Shown here in pieces: positions 7,508 to 16,124 of a stretch of 64,000 bases of DNA (positions within the stretch are counted from its first letter, which is position 1; every line of letters begins with the position of its first letter). The DNA comes from CAZSLI01 sp964607705 (GTDB taxonomy: Bacteria > Actinomycetota > Coriobacteriia > Anaerosomatales > PHET01), in contig CAZSLI010000002.1 of the NCBI GenBank assembly GCA_964607705.1, positions 1 to 64,000 on the forward strand, in the 5' to 3' direction. The translations under genes and the position numbers were made by a program. The notes beneath the pieces are model-generated. The model was not told the origin of the DNA and did not search any database. It saw only the letters and a program-made list of their open reading frames with translations.

Positions 7508-9058
7508 TTGGCAGCGGTCACCCGCCGCAAGAACCAGTCGATGCTCGAATGGCTACGCGCGGCATTCGTCGCGCTGGCCACCTACGCCGGCTTGCTGGGG
7601 CTCCATTTCGGGCCCAGCTGGGGTGCGGCAGCCCTGGCGCTGGGCGCCGGCGTGCTGACGCTGGCGGCCGTCGATCTCGGCGTGCTGGTGGCGCTGGTGG
7701 CGCTGGCACTGCCCATGACGGCGGTGGCTCCGGTCGCAGGCATCACGTTCCTGGTGCTGGGAGTCATCGGCATCCGCTACCTCGGCACCGACGGCGGCCA
7801 GGTCTTCTTCGTGATCGCTGCCGCGCTGGCGGGAGCGTTCTTCGGGCCGGTGTGGGCCTGCGTGGCGCTGGCCGGCTACATCATGGGCGGAGGAGAAGGG
7901 GCGCTTGCCGCTGCCATCGCCTGCCTGAGCGTCGAGGCCCTCGGCATCGCGCTCGGCAAGCCGGCCATAGGGGTCACCTACACGGGGGGCGCAAAGGCGC
8001 TGTTGGACCTGGCGCAGATGCCCGCCAACCTCTTCTCGGCAGCGTGGGTCAAGGAGGCGTTCGGCGGGCTTGGGACAGACTCGGTGAACGGCACCATCGC
8101 GGTCTTCACCGCCGTGAACAACGTTCCCGTGTTGATCCTTCAGCCCGCACTCTGGGCTGCGGCGGCCGGCCTGACAGGCATGCTGGCTGACGCCGCGCGA
8201 CGGCGCCGTAACCGGCTCCTGGCACTCGCCGCTGTGGCCGGCGGCGCGCTGGTGCCCGCTCTCGGCGCAGCGCTGCTACTCCCGCCGCTCGGCGCTTCAG
8301 CGGCGTGGAGCAAGCTCGCCTTCGCTGCCGTGTCCTCGGCAGCTGCTGCGGTGGTCTTCGCTTGGGTGTGGGACCGGGTGTTCCCCCGCGAAGTGCCGGC
8401 AGCCGAGGTCGCGGCTCGTCCCGCCACCATGGCGGCCGAGGACGCCGACGTCGATGAGCTGCTGCGCCTGATCTCCACTGCCGAGGAGAAGTTGACCAAC
8501 GAGCACACGACCAACAAGACGGTCATGATCACCGACATGAAGTCCTTCTCGCGCATGACCGAGGAGGACGGGAGCATGCTCACCGCCAAGGCGATCCAGA
8601 AGCACCGGGACCTGCTCATGCCCATCATCAGCCAGTACGGAGGCAGCGGGAAGTCCACCGGCGGCGACGGGCTCATCGCGGCGTTCGATGCGCCTGCTTC
8701 CGCGCTCAGGGCCGCGGCCGCCATGCAGGTGGCACTCGCCGAGCACAACCGAGCGCATCCCGATGAACGCGAGATGTTCGTGCGGATCGGCGTCGCGGAC
8801 GGCGAGGTCGTGCTGGACAAGAGCGGCCGTCCGTTCATCGGCGCCGCCCTCAATCTGGCGGCTCGGGTGATGAACCTCGCCGATGGCGGCCAGTCATTCA
8901 CGACGGCCGCCCTCGTGGACAAAGCAGGCTCCGCCGTGCGCGTCCACTCCCACGGGACGTTCGAACTCAAGAACATCGCGGCCCCGGTGGAGATCTTCGA
9001 GATCCTCGCTACGAATGAGCAGGAACCCAAGGATCCGCGCGAGCGCTTGGCGTCGTAG
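7508..9058 (+). CDS. Membrane-bound class III adenylate/guanylate cyclase
   Basis: A 516-residue protein starting at TTG (GAGGAGG just upstream). Residues 15-130 and 200-290 are hydrophobic and should form a multi-span membrane sensor. A short linker leads to a class III cyclase domain from about residue 336. Metal-binding Asp candidates are D343 (MITDMKSFSRM) and D387 (STGGDGLIAAF), and the transition-state pair is in GAALNLAARV. It therefore probably makes cAMP; cGMP cannot be excluded from sequence. It is one of the few plus-strand genes here and is divergent from the cNMP-binding gene. No HAMP domain is seen. Confidence 0.88.
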   Translation: MAAVTRRKNQSMLEWLRAAFVALATYAGLLGLHFGPSWGAAALALGAGVLTLAAVDLGVLVALVALALPMTAVAPVAGITFLVLGVIGIRYLGTDGGQVFFVIAAALAGAFFGPVWACVALAGYIMGGGEGALAAAIACLSVEALGIALGKPAIGVTYTGGAKALLDLAQMPANLFSAAWVKEAFGGLGTDSVNGTIAVFTAVNNVPVLILQPALWAAAAGLTGMLADAARRRRNRLLALAAVAGGALVPALGAALLLPPLGASAAWSKLAFAAVSSAAAAVVFAWVWDRVFPREVPAAEVAARPATMAAEDADVDELLRLISTAEEKLTNEHTTNKTVMITDMKSFSRMTEEDGSMLTAKAIQKHRDLLMPIISQYGGSGKSTGGDGLIAAFDAPASALRAAAAMQVALAEHNRAHPDEREMFVRIGVADGEVVLDKSGRPFIGAALNLAARVMNLADGGQSFTTAALVDKAGSAVRVHSHGTFELKNIAAPVEIFEILATNEQEPKDPRERLAS

Positions 9059-9080
9059 AACACACGCCATGAGTCAACGA

Positions 9081-9110
9081 AACGAGGCCCCTCAAGAGAG
9101 GGACCTCGTT
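9081..9110. terminator. Bidirectional terminator between cyclase and tRNA-Thr
   Basis: AACGAGG-C-CCCTC pairs with GAGGG-A-CCTCGTT (one internal mismatch, AAGA loop). The plus side is followed by CTGTTT and the minus side by TCGTTG. It lies between convergent units. Confidence 0.7.
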
Positions 9111-9119
9111 CTGTTTCCG

Positions 9120-9194
9120 TGGAGCTGGCGACAGGAGTCGAACCTGCAACCTACTGCTTACAAGGCAGTTGCTCTTCCATTGAGCTACGCCAGC
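9120..9194 (-). tRNA. tRNA-Thr (TGT)
   Basis: Acceptor arms GCTGGCG and CGCCAGC pair fully. Anticodon stem ACTGC/GCAGT has loop CTTGTAA (anticodon TGT), the T-arm is normal, discriminator is T and CCA is encoded. It follows sigH on the same strand. Confidence 0.96.
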
Positions 9195-9230
9195 GGCGGC
9201 GTACAGTGTAGTGCAGCCGCCGCCTGTGCT

Positions 9231-9881
9231 CTAGTGGGCACGACACCGCCGGATCTGCGTCTCCATCTTGCGCTTGATCCGCTGGAGCGCGTTGTCGACG
9301 GCCTTCGTGTGCCGGTCTAGCTGCTCGGCGATCTCCTGGTATGACTTACCCGCCGTGTAGAGACGGAGGACGTCAGCCTCGAAACCGGACAGCGCGTCCA
9401 CCACTCCGTTACGGATGAAGCTCGTCTCCCAAGCGCCGATCACTATCTCGGCGGGGTCACAGACTTCTTTGGCGGCCAGGATGTCCGACAACACGCGCTC
9501 ACCGTCTTCATCGCTCGACGTCGAGCGTGAAAGGGAGACGTAGCCGTTGAGTGGCGAGTGCTTGCGCCGCGTGGCCGACTTGACCGCCGTGATGATCTGG
9601 CGCGTGACACAGAGTTCGGCGAACGAGTGAAAGCTCGCCTGGCGAGTGGGATCGTAGTCCCGGATGGCCTTGAAGAGGCCGATCATCCCCTCTTGGATGA
9701 TGTCATCGCGGTCAGCGCCGATGAGGAAGTACGTTCGCGCCTTGCACCGGATGAGGTTCCGGTAGCGCCTGACCAGTTCGCAACTCGCGGTCTGGTCGCC
9801 TTGCTGTGCAGCCCTCACGAGGGCCATGTCCCCGCCGCGCGTCCCAGGCACCCGATGCGCAACAGGCATCCGATCGTTCAC
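9231..9881 (-). CDS. sigH: RNA polymerase sigma factor, SigH (Spo0H) type
   Basis: A 216-residue sigma-70 family factor resembling Firmicutes SigH. Region 2 shows LVRRYRNLIRCKARTYFLIG, DDIIQEGMIGLFKAIRDYDP and FHSFAELCVTRQI. Region 4 has SYQEIAEQLDRHTKAVDNALQRIKRK, read in two parts around KAVDNAL. No region 1.1 or 3 is present. GTG start with AAGGGGGTG upstream. The neighbourhood (NYN nuclease upstream, ribosomal-protein and RNA-polymerase genes downstream) copies that of B. subtilis sigH, which supports orthology. It probably controls a stationary-phase or developmental set, but sporulation should not be assumed. Confidence 0.9.
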   Translation of the reverse strand: MNDRMPVAHRVPGTRGGDMALVRAAQQGDQTASCELVRRYRNLIRCKARTYFLIGADRDDIIQEGMIGLFKAIRDYDPTRQASFHSFAELCVTRQIITAVKSATRRKHSPLNGYVSLSRSTSSDEDGERVLSDILAAKEVCDPAEIVIGAWETSFIRNGVVDALSGFEADVLRLYTAGKSYQEIAEQLDRHTKAVDNALQRIKRKMETQIRRCRAH

Positions 9882-9979
9882 TGGCGCACACCCCCTTGTG
9901 TCGCACCACCCGAGTTTCGCCTGCCCTATTGGGAGACCGCCGCCGGCACGGCACTCGGGTATGCAGCGAACGTATCTCG

Positions 9980-10008
9980 ACCGTAGACCCGCTTTCGAGT
10001 GCGGTCAA
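9980..10008 (-). promoter_or_regulatory. Candidate promoter of sigH
   Basis: TTGACC (10008-10003) and TACGGT (9985-9980) are 17 bases apart on the minus strand, about 100 bases ahead of the sigH start, in the 238-base gap after the NYN gene. Nothing else is seen in the gap. Confidence 0.55.
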
Positions 10009-10119
10009 GGGTGGTCGGGATGACATTGAATCCCCCATTGGTATGACTCTTAGGCAGTCGGCATGAGATTCTTCGCCGTTCACCGAGTGTCAAAGCCCGA
10101 GAACGCGCGCGTCCACGGC

Positions 10120-10626
10120 CTAGTCGAGGCCTCGCGCCCACCTGCTGAGCCGGTCCCGGACCGTCGGATCCACCCGGTCCTCCAGCCGAGAGACCGCGCT
10201 GCCGGCGGGCGCGTGCTCACGCCACTCAGCGTCCCCCGCGCGAAGCTCCGCCGAGAACTCGGCCGAGGACCGCCGAGCGACCGTGCCGCCCATGACCGCC
10301 CACTGGGTCTGCGCGTCGCTCGTCACAACTTCGACGACATCGCCTTGCTCGCGATGAGTCCGCGCAAGCTGCTCGATGACCGTGTCAGCCTCGGTGCCGT
10401 ACTTCGAGAAGACGATGCGGATACCGGCCGCGCGATGTGCCATGCCGTCCGAGTGCGGGTTTCGCCCACCATCGAACACGACAGTGGCGTTCCACTCACC
10501 TTGGGCATACGCGGCCACATCGGAGACGAGCGCAGCGCGCGCAGAGTCGAGGTCCTGCGCGGCGATCTGGCTGTATGGCGGGCTCGTGCGGATCACGTTG
10601 TAGCCGTCGACGATCAGAACCTTCAC
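10120..10626 (-). CDS. NYN-domain ribonuclease (YacP/Rae1-like)
   Basis: A 168-residue NYN (PIN-like) nuclease. The start reads VKVLIVDGYNVIRTSPPY, where DGYN is the first metal-binding element; further acidic positions are in VVFDGG, FSKYGTEADTVIEQL and VVTSDAQTQ. B. subtilis Rae1 (YacP) is a ribosome-associated mRNA endonuclease at the same locus, between rlmB and sigH, so the same role is likely. I chose the GTG at 10626, which has GGAGG upstream and overlaps the rlmB stop in a GTGA arrangement; a longer reading from 10659 lacks support. Confidence 0.9.
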   Translation of the reverse strand: MKVLIVDGYNVIRTSPPYSQIAAQDLDSARAALVSDVAAYAQGEWNATVVFDGGRNPHSDGMAHRAAGIRIVFSKYGTEADTVIEQLARTHREQGDVVEVVTSDAQTQWAVMGGTVARRSSAEFSAELRAGDAEWREHAPAGSAVSRLEDRVDPTVRDRLSRWARGLD

Positions 10627-11363
10627 CTGGCGTCCTCCACCGATGAGCGGCGCAGCCACTCATAGGCAAGGGCCGTCGTCGCCTGCGCCACGTTGAGCGA
10701 GCCGACCTTGCCAGCCTGGGGCAGACGCACCAGGAAGTCGCAGCGCTCCTGCGTCAACCGTGCGAGACCGGTCCCCTCGGCGCCCATGACGAGGACCAGA
10801 CGGCCCTCCAGCGGAGCCTGCCATACGGTCTGCGGGGCACGCTCGGAAGCGCCGGCGACCCAGAAGCCGGCCTTCTTGAGACGCTCCAGCGCTGTCGCTA
10901 GATTGGCCTCCTGGGCGACGGGCACATGCGCCAGGGCACCCGCGGCCGACTTCCACGCGGCAGGCGTGAGCGATGCGCTGCGTTTGGAAGGCACGAGCAC
11001 ACCCGTGGCCCCCACGACTTCGGCCGTCCGAATGACCGCGCCCATGTTACCGGGGTCGGTCACATGGTCGAGAGCAATGATCAGCGCGTTGGGCAGGCCC
11101 TCGGACTTGCAGATGAGGTCGTCGAGGGAGGCGTACTTGTACGGCCGCGCCTCGGCGATGACGCCCTGGTGCGCGCCGCGCTCGCTCATCTCGTCCAGAC
11201 GCCGTCGCGCGATGCGCTGCACGGTGACGGACGCCTCCTGCGCCCGGCGCTCTATCTCCTCGATCGTGCGGTCCGGAGCAAGGCCCTCGGCGATGTGGAT
11301 GCGCTTGAGCGGCATGTCCGCCCGAAGCGCCTCGATGACGGCGTGTCGCCCTTCGAGCTGCAC
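10623..11363 (-). CDS. rlmB: 23S rRNA (guanosine-2'-O)-methyltransferase, TrmH family
   Basis: This 246-residue SPOUT enzyme uses SAM to methylate a ribose in rRNA (G2251 in E. coli RlmB). The N-terminal L30e-like substrate domain begins MQLEGRHAVIEALRADMPL. The catalytic domain has the knot motifs DHVTDPGNMGAVIRTAEVVG, LVMGAEGTGL and LPQAGKVGSLNVAQATTAL. The GTG start overlaps the cysS stop by one base, and its own stop overlaps the NYN gene, so translation is probably coupled across all three. Exact target nucleotide is inferred from the family. Confidence 0.93.
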   Translation of the reverse strand: MQLEGRHAVIEALRADMPLKRIHIAEGLAPDRTIEEIERRAQEASVTVQRIARRRLDEMSERGAHQGVIAEARPYKYASLDDLICKSEGLPNALIIALDHVTDPGNMGAVIRTAEVVGATGVLVPSKRSASLTPAAWKSAAGALAHVPVAQEANLATALERLKKAGFWVAGASERAPQTVWQAPLEGRLVLVMGAEGTGLARLTQERCDFLVRLPQAGKVGSLNVAQATTALAYEWLRRSSVEDAR

Positions 11364-12847
11364 TAGGACACGTATGACACGCGTGCGCCCTGCGGCGTGT
11401 CCTCGATGGTGAATCCGAGCCGCCCAAGACCGTCGCGAACCGCGTCTGCCAGAGCCCAGTTCTTCTCGGTGCGCGCAGCTTCACGCGAAGCAAGCAGCGC
11501 GTGCACCGCCGCCTCCCTGTCGGAGCCAGCGTATCCGGCGAGGTCGAGCGCGAGCGCCAGTACTTCCTCGGGATACTCGGCCTGCGACTCCTCCGGAACA
11601 TCGATCCCCAGAACGCCGAGAAGCTCGGCGACTGTCTGCTCGGCGAGGAGGATGGCTTCCTTGTCCTCGGCGCACAGGTCGACTTGGAAGTCGGCGAGGA
11701 ACACGTTCGCCGCCTTGGCGAGCTCGAAGACGGCAGCGACTGCACCGGCCGTGTTGAAGTCGTCGTCCATCTCGGCTTCGAACTTCTTGCGGGCGGTGTC
11801 CACTTCGAAGCGCAGACCGCTGCACGCGTCGGCTGGCGCCCCCTTGCCGTGAGCCGCGAGCGTGTGAGCCCAGCGCAGGTTGCGCAGGAGGTTCGCAAGC
11901 CGGTCGTAGGCGTGGATCGTCTCATCGAGACGCGAATCGGAGAAGTCCAGCGGGCTGCGGTAGTGCGTCTGCAGCATGAGCAGCCGGATGACCGGAGTCT
12001 CATAGCGCGCAAGCACGTCCTCGAGCAGCAGGAAGTTGCCAAGGGACTTGCTCATCTTCTCGGCGTTGATCTGCAGCATGCCGCCGTGCAGCCAGTACTT
12101 GACGAAGGGGACGCCGGTCGCCGCCTCAGACTGCGCGAGTTCGTTCTCGTGATGCGGGAAGACGAGGTCGGAACCGCCGCCGTGGATGTCGAACGGCAGG
12201 CCCAGCTCCTTCTCGGACATGGCCGAACACTCGATGTGCCAGCCAGGCCGGCCCTCGCCCCACGGGCTCGGCCAATGCGGCTCGCCTGGTTTGGCCGACT
12301 TCCACAGCGCGAAATCGAGCGGGTCCTTCTTGCGCTCGTCCACCTCGACACGCGCGCCGGAGCGCATCTCGTCGATGTCGCGTCCCGAGAGCTTGCCGTA
12401 GTCGGGGAAGCTGCGGACGGAGAAGTAGACGTCTCCGTCGACCTCGTAGGCATTGCCGCCACTGATCAGTCGCTCGATGAGGTCGATCATCTCAGGGATC
12501 ATCTCAGTCGCCATCGGGCGTACGTCGGGATCCTCGACGCCGAGCCGACGCATGCCTGATATGAACGCCTCGGTGTACTCCTTGGCGACCTCGGCGGCCG
12601 GGCGGCCCTCCTCGTTCGCGCGGTTGATGATCTTGTCGTCAACGTCGGTCACGTTCTGCACGAAGGTGACGTCGAAGCCCTTCCAGACGAGGTACCGACG
12701 GATGACGTCGAACGACAGGAACGTGCGCGCATTGCCGATGTGGATGTAGTTGTAGACCGTCGGGCCGCAAACGTAGAGGGAGACCTTTCCCTCCTCGCGC
12801 GGCACGAATTCCTCTTTGCTTCTTGTGAGCGTGTTATAGACGCGCAT
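11363..12847 (-). CDS. cysS: Cysteinyl-tRNA synthetase
   Basis: Class I aminoacyl-tRNA synthetase of 494 residues. The HIGH motif appears as YIHIGNAR (about residue 35) and the KMSKS loop as EKMSKSLGNF. Zinc ligands include the Cys at CGPTVYNYIHIG, ECSAM, and HHENELAQSE. The C-terminal anticodon-binding part is complete. There is no T-box-like leader in the 46-base gap upstream. It follows cysE, so cysteine synthesis and its charging to tRNA are encoded together, as in B. subtilis (gltX is missing here). Confidence 0.97.
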   Translation of the reverse strand: MRVYNTLTRSKEEFVPREEGKVSLYVCGPTVYNYIHIGNARTFLSFDVIRRYLVWKGFDVTFVQNVTDVDDKIINRANEEGRPAAEVAKEYTEAFISGMRRLGVEDPDVRPMATEMIPEMIDLIERLISGGNAYEVDGDVYFSVRSFPDYGKLSGRDIDEMRSGARVEVDERKKDPLDFALWKSAKPGEPHWPSPWGEGRPGWHIECSAMSEKELGLPFDIHGGGSDLVFPHHENELAQSEAATGVPFVKYWLHGGMLQINAEKMSKSLGNFLLLEDVLARYETPVIRLLMLQTHYRSPLDFSDSRLDETIHAYDRLANLLRNLRWAHTLAAHGKGAPADACSGLRFEVDTARKKFEAEMDDDFNTAGAVAAVFELAKAANVFLADFQVDLCAEDKEAILLAEQTVAELLGVLGIDVPEESQAEYPEEVLALALDLAGYAGSDREAAVHALLASREAARTEKNWALADAVRDGLGRLGFTIEDTPQGARVSYVS

Positions 12848-12893
12848 GCGTCCCTCTCCCTCGGCTTCCGTGCGGCGTCACCGTTTGGCAACG

Positions 12894-13640
12894 CTAGATC
12901 TCCCAGTACCAGCCCTCTGCCTCGACGCGAATAGGCTCTCTTTGCGGTGAAGGAGCAGCGTCTACCGGACAGATCTCTCCGTCGATGCCGATGTCCTCGG
13001 CAGGCGTCTTCTCGGGCGCCAAATTGCGCTCGACCCGGTCGAGCCGGCGCGTGAGGCAGCGGAACATCTCGACCACCGGGTCGGGCAAGTCCTCGTGGTG
13101 CAGGTCGATCGCCTCCACCCGCTCGCCGGCTCTCACCACGACCCGTCCGGGCACGCCCACGACCGTGCTGTTGGGCGGGACATCGTCGATCACGACGGCG
13201 CCACCACCGACCTTGCTTCCGTGCCCTACCGTGATATTTCCAAGTACAGAAGCGCCCACACCTACGACGACACAGTCCTCGAGCGTCGGGTGGCGCTTTC
13301 CCGATTCCTTGCCGGTACCGCCGAGAGTGACACCCTGATACAGGGTCACGTCGTCCCCGATGATCGTCGTCTCACCGATCACGACACCCATACCGTGATC
13401 GATGAAGAAACCCTCGCCGATGGTGGCACCGGGATGTATCTCGATTCCGGTGAACCAGCGGGCCGCTTGCGAGCCGAAGCGCGCGAGACCGTGCCGCCCA
13501 TGTGACCACAGCCAGTGGTTGATTCGATGCGCCCAGGTCGCGTGGAGTCCCGGATAGTTGATCAGGACGCTGGCGGTCGATGTCGCAGCGGGATCGCGCT
13601 CTCGAACGGCGCGTATGTCGTCACGCATGCGGTTGAACAT
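12894..13640 (-). CDS. cysE: Serine O-acetyltransferase
   Basis: CysE acetylates serine with acetyl-CoA, the first step of cysteine synthesis. The protein is 248 residues with an N-terminal helical part (MFNRMRDDIRAVRERDP) and a left-handed hexapeptide-repeat helix. Catalytic motifs are visible: FFIDHGMGVVIGETTIIGDD, GVTLGGTGKESGKRHPTLED and HGSKVGGGAVV. An extra C-terminal tail (about residues 190-248), acidic and ending WYWEI, is longer than in short Gram-positive CysE. I chose MFNRM at 13640; a 17-residue extension is possible. Confidence 0.93.
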   Translation of the reverse strand: MFNRMRDDIRAVRERDPAATSTASVLINYPGLHATWAHRINHWLWSHGRHGLARFGSQAARWFTGIEIHPGATIGEGFFIDHGMGVVIGETTIIGDDVTLYQGVTLGGTGKESGKRHPTLEDCVVVGVGASVLGNITVGHGSKVGGGAVVIDDVPPNSTVVGVPGRVVVRAGERVEAIDLHHEDLPDPVVEMFRCLTRRLDRVERNLAPEKTPAEDIGIDGEICPVDAAPSPQREPIRVEAEGWYWEI

Positions 13641-13715
13641 CCCCGCCTGCCCTTTCCGGTCACGTCGGATCGCGCCGTTAGGGCGCCGCACCAGTCTAGC
13701 AGGACAGTTACCCGT

Positions 13716-14195
13716 TCACGCCCTGTCGAGAAGCACCACTGCGTAGGCAGCGACTCCCTCGGATCGGCCTTCGAAGCCCAAGCCCTCTGTGGTAGTCGCC
13801 TTGACCCCCACGCAGTCGACGTCGACTTGAAGCGCCCCTGCGAGACGCGCACGCATCTGTGCCCGATGGGGCGCGATCTTCGGCTGTTCGAGCACCAGCA
13901 CGCAGTCAGCGTCGATCAAACGGTAGCCCCGGTCGCGCATGAGGGCACCCACCGAAGCGAGGAGATCTATCGAGTCGGCTCCGGCGTACGCAGGATCGGT
14001 GTCCGGGAACAGCTTGCCGATGTCCCCCTCACGAAGTGCCCCGACGATAGCATCCATGAGGGCGTGCGCAAGGACGTCGGCGTCGGAGTGACCGAGCAGC
14101 CCTCGCTCGTGATCGATCCTCACGCCGCCGAGTATCAGCGGCCGGTCCGCGGCGAAGGCGTGCACGTCGTAACCCATGCCAACACGCATCGTCAC
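13716..14195 (-). CDS. ispF: 2-C-methyl-D-erythritol 2,4-cyclodiphosphate synthase
   Basis: IspF cyclises the CDP-methylerythritol phosphate intermediate in the MEP isoprenoid pathway. The 159-residue protein has the metal-binding start GYDVHAF, LGHSDADVLAHALMDAIVGA and TDPAYAGADS, then the C-terminal KATTTEGLGFEGRSEGVAA. The GTG start overlaps the ispD stop (GTGA); an ATG two codons further is also possible. ispD and ispF are translationally coupled, and the pathway confirms MEP rather than mevalonate. Confidence 0.96.
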   Translation of the reverse strand: MTMRVGMGYDVHAFAADRPLILGGVRIDHERGLLGHSDADVLAHALMDAIVGALREGDIGKLFPDTDPAYAGADSIDLLASVGALMRDRGYRLIDADCVLVLEQPKIAPHRAQMRARLAGALQVDVDCVGVKATTTEGLGFEGRSEGVAAYAVVLLDRA

Positions 14196-14905
14196 TCGCC
14201 CTCTCTCCGACGACCCAACGCAGCCTGAACGAAAGCAAGGTCCTCGGGGACCGTCACCTTTATGTTGTCACGCGGTCCCTCGACGACTATCACGGGGCGG
14301 CCGTCCCACTCGAGCAAGGACGCATCGTCTGTGCCGGTGAACCCCTCGGATGCAGCGCGCACATGCGCGGCAACCAGGTCCGCCCGCACGAACGTCTGGG
14401 GGGTCTGCACCGCCCAGTAGAGTGCGCGATCGGGCGTCTCCACGACCCGGCCCCCTTCGACGACCTTCAACGTGTCGAAGGAGGGATGCGCTACGATGGC
14501 GCCCGACGCGCCGGAATCAAGAAGCTTCACGATCGTTCGCCGGGCGAGATCGGGCGTCACGAGCGGACGCGCGCCGTCGTGCACCAGCACGACCTCGACT
14601 TCAGGAGGGAGTTGCTGCAAGCCTGACATGACCGACTGCTGTCGCGTCGACCCCGACGGGGCCAGGACGACCGGCGTCGACAGGGCGAGCGGCTCGATCG
14701 CCTCGGCGAGGTACTCGGACTGCCTCTCTTCAGGACAGACGACGATGAGTAGCTTTACGTCAGGCACTGCGTCCATCGCCCGCAACGCCCAAGACAGCAC
14801 CGGCCAGCCCGCGACGGTAGCGAGCTGCTTCCCACCCTCGCGTCCGTATCGCTCCCCGCTCCCGCCCGCGACCACGATCGCTGCAGCCATCGCTGTCGCG
14901 CTCAC
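14192..14905 (-). CDS. ispD: 2-C-methyl-D-erythritol 4-phosphate cytidylyltransferase
   Basis: IspD joins CTP and methylerythritol phosphate. The 237-residue protein opens with the nucleotide-binding AAIVVAGGSGERYGREGGKQ and has VLVHDGARPLVTPDLARR and TPQTFVRADLV, then NIKVTVPEDLAFVQAAL near the end. It overlaps the PIN-TRAM gene by four bases at its start and ispF at its end. Family length and motifs are all normal. Confidence 0.96.
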   Translation of the reverse strand: MSATAMAAAIVVAGGSGERYGREGGKQLATVAGWPVLSWALRAMDAVPDVKLLIVVCPEERQSEYLAEAIEPLALSTPVVLAPSGSTRQQSVMSGLQQLPPEVEVVLVHDGARPLVTPDLARRTIVKLLDSGASGAIVAHPSFDTLKVVEGGRVVETPDRALYWAVQTPQTFVRADLVAAHVRAASEGFTGTDDASLLEWDGRPVIVVEGPRDNIKVTVPEDLAFVQAALGRRREGE

Positions 14906-16002
14906 GCGTCCCCCTCATCGGCCCGCTCGCTTCCGGCGTCCTCGGCGTTCAGCAGGCCGGTCGCTGCCGGACGGCCGAAGATCATGCGGCCAGCCGATGT
15001 CTGAAGCACCGACGTCACCTCGACATCTGCTTCCTGGCCGATGGCGGGTTTGCCCTCAGCGACGACCACCATGGTGCCGTCCTCGAGGTAGCCGACGCCC
15101 TGACCCGCTTCCTTGCCGGCCTTGGCGATGCGGATACGCAACTGGTCGCCGGGGAGGAAGTTGGGACGCAGGGCCCCAGCCGCTTCGTTGAGGTTGAGGA
15201 CTGTGATGCCCCGCACGCGGGCCACCTTGGTCAGGTTGTAGTCCACCGTGACGATGGACGCGTCCGAGTCGACCGCGAGACGCATAAGCTTGTCGTCCAC
15301 GGTGGGAAGTTCGGGATAGTCGATCTCGACAACCCCGACCGCCTGGTCCTCCGGCAAGGTGGCCAGCAGGTCAAGGCCCCGACGACCGCGCGCACGTTTG
15401 GTGTCATCGGCGCTGTCGGACAGCGTGTGAAGCTCCGCCAGCACGAACCGGGGGACGCGCGGCATCCCGGGCATGAAGCCCGATCGGCGAAGCTCGGTGA
15501 AGCGGCCGTCGATTATGGCGCTCGTGTCGAGCACGACGAGACGGGCCTCTCTTGGCAGCATGTCGGTCGGCGCGAACTTCGGGAAGATCGCTACGAACTC
15601 GCGTCGGCGAGTCAGCGCGATGACCACACCGACGTAGCCGGAAACGACGACTATCGCAGCGGACAGAGTAATCGCGAGGGAGGCCGGCTCGAGCATGCGC
15701 AGTGGTTGCGATGCCAGGAACGCGACAAGGAGGCCGACGAGTAGTCCGATGGCCCCGAGGATCACGTCCACACCGGCGAGTTCCGAGATACGAGCCTCTG
15801 CGCGGGACCACGCTAGTGACAACTCCCGGCCGACAATCCCGCCGAGAACGAAACCGATCGCGCCTCCAAGAATGACGAAAAGAAAGATGACGTATGAGCG
15901 ATCGAGTCCGAGTTGCGTCTGCCAGTCGACAGACTGAGTCACCACGTAGCCGCCCAGGAGCCCCGCCGCGACTAGCACGAAACGGGTGATCGCCTGGATC
16001 AT
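14902..16002 (-). CDS. Membrane PIN-TRAM domain protein (YacL-like)
   Basis: 366 residues. The first 130 hold about four membrane helices (for example YVIFLFVILGGAIGFVLGGI and ILGAIGLLVGLLVAFLASQ). A PIN nuclease-like domain follows, with acidic sites at VVLDTSAIIDGRF, ELHTLSD and DASIVTVDYNLTKVA. A C-terminal TRAM domain runs from about LPGDQLRIRIAKAG to the end and probably binds RNA. B. subtilis YacL has the same order and the same place after disA. Activity is unknown; RNA cleavage at the membrane is inferred from the domains. Confidence 0.92.
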   Translation of the reverse strand: MIQAITRFVLVAAGLLGGYVVTQSVDWQTQLGLDRSYVIFLFVILGGAIGFVLGGIVGRELSLAWSRAEARISELAGVDVILGAIGLLVGLLVAFLASQPLRMLEPASLAITLSAAIVVVSGYVGVVIALTRRREFVAIFPKFAPTDMLPREARLVVLDTSAIIDGRFTELRRSGFMPGMPRVPRFVLAELHTLSDSADDTKRARGRRGLDLLATLPEDQAVGVVEIDYPELPTVDDKLMRLAVDSDASIVTVDYNLTKVARVRGITVLNLNEAAGALRPNFLPGDQLRIRIAKAGKEAGQGVGYLEDGTMVVVAEGKPAIGQEADVEVTSVLQTSAGRMIFGRPAATGLLNAEDAGSERADEGDA

Positions 16003-16124
16003 ACGAATGGCGAAGACGGCACAGTTACCGCCGCGCCCTCACCTCCTTCGCCGCCGCCTCTGCAGCGGATCGGTTCCCCTACCAGCGATGATACCACGTG
16101 GGGTACTCGCGAGCTGTGCGGGTG

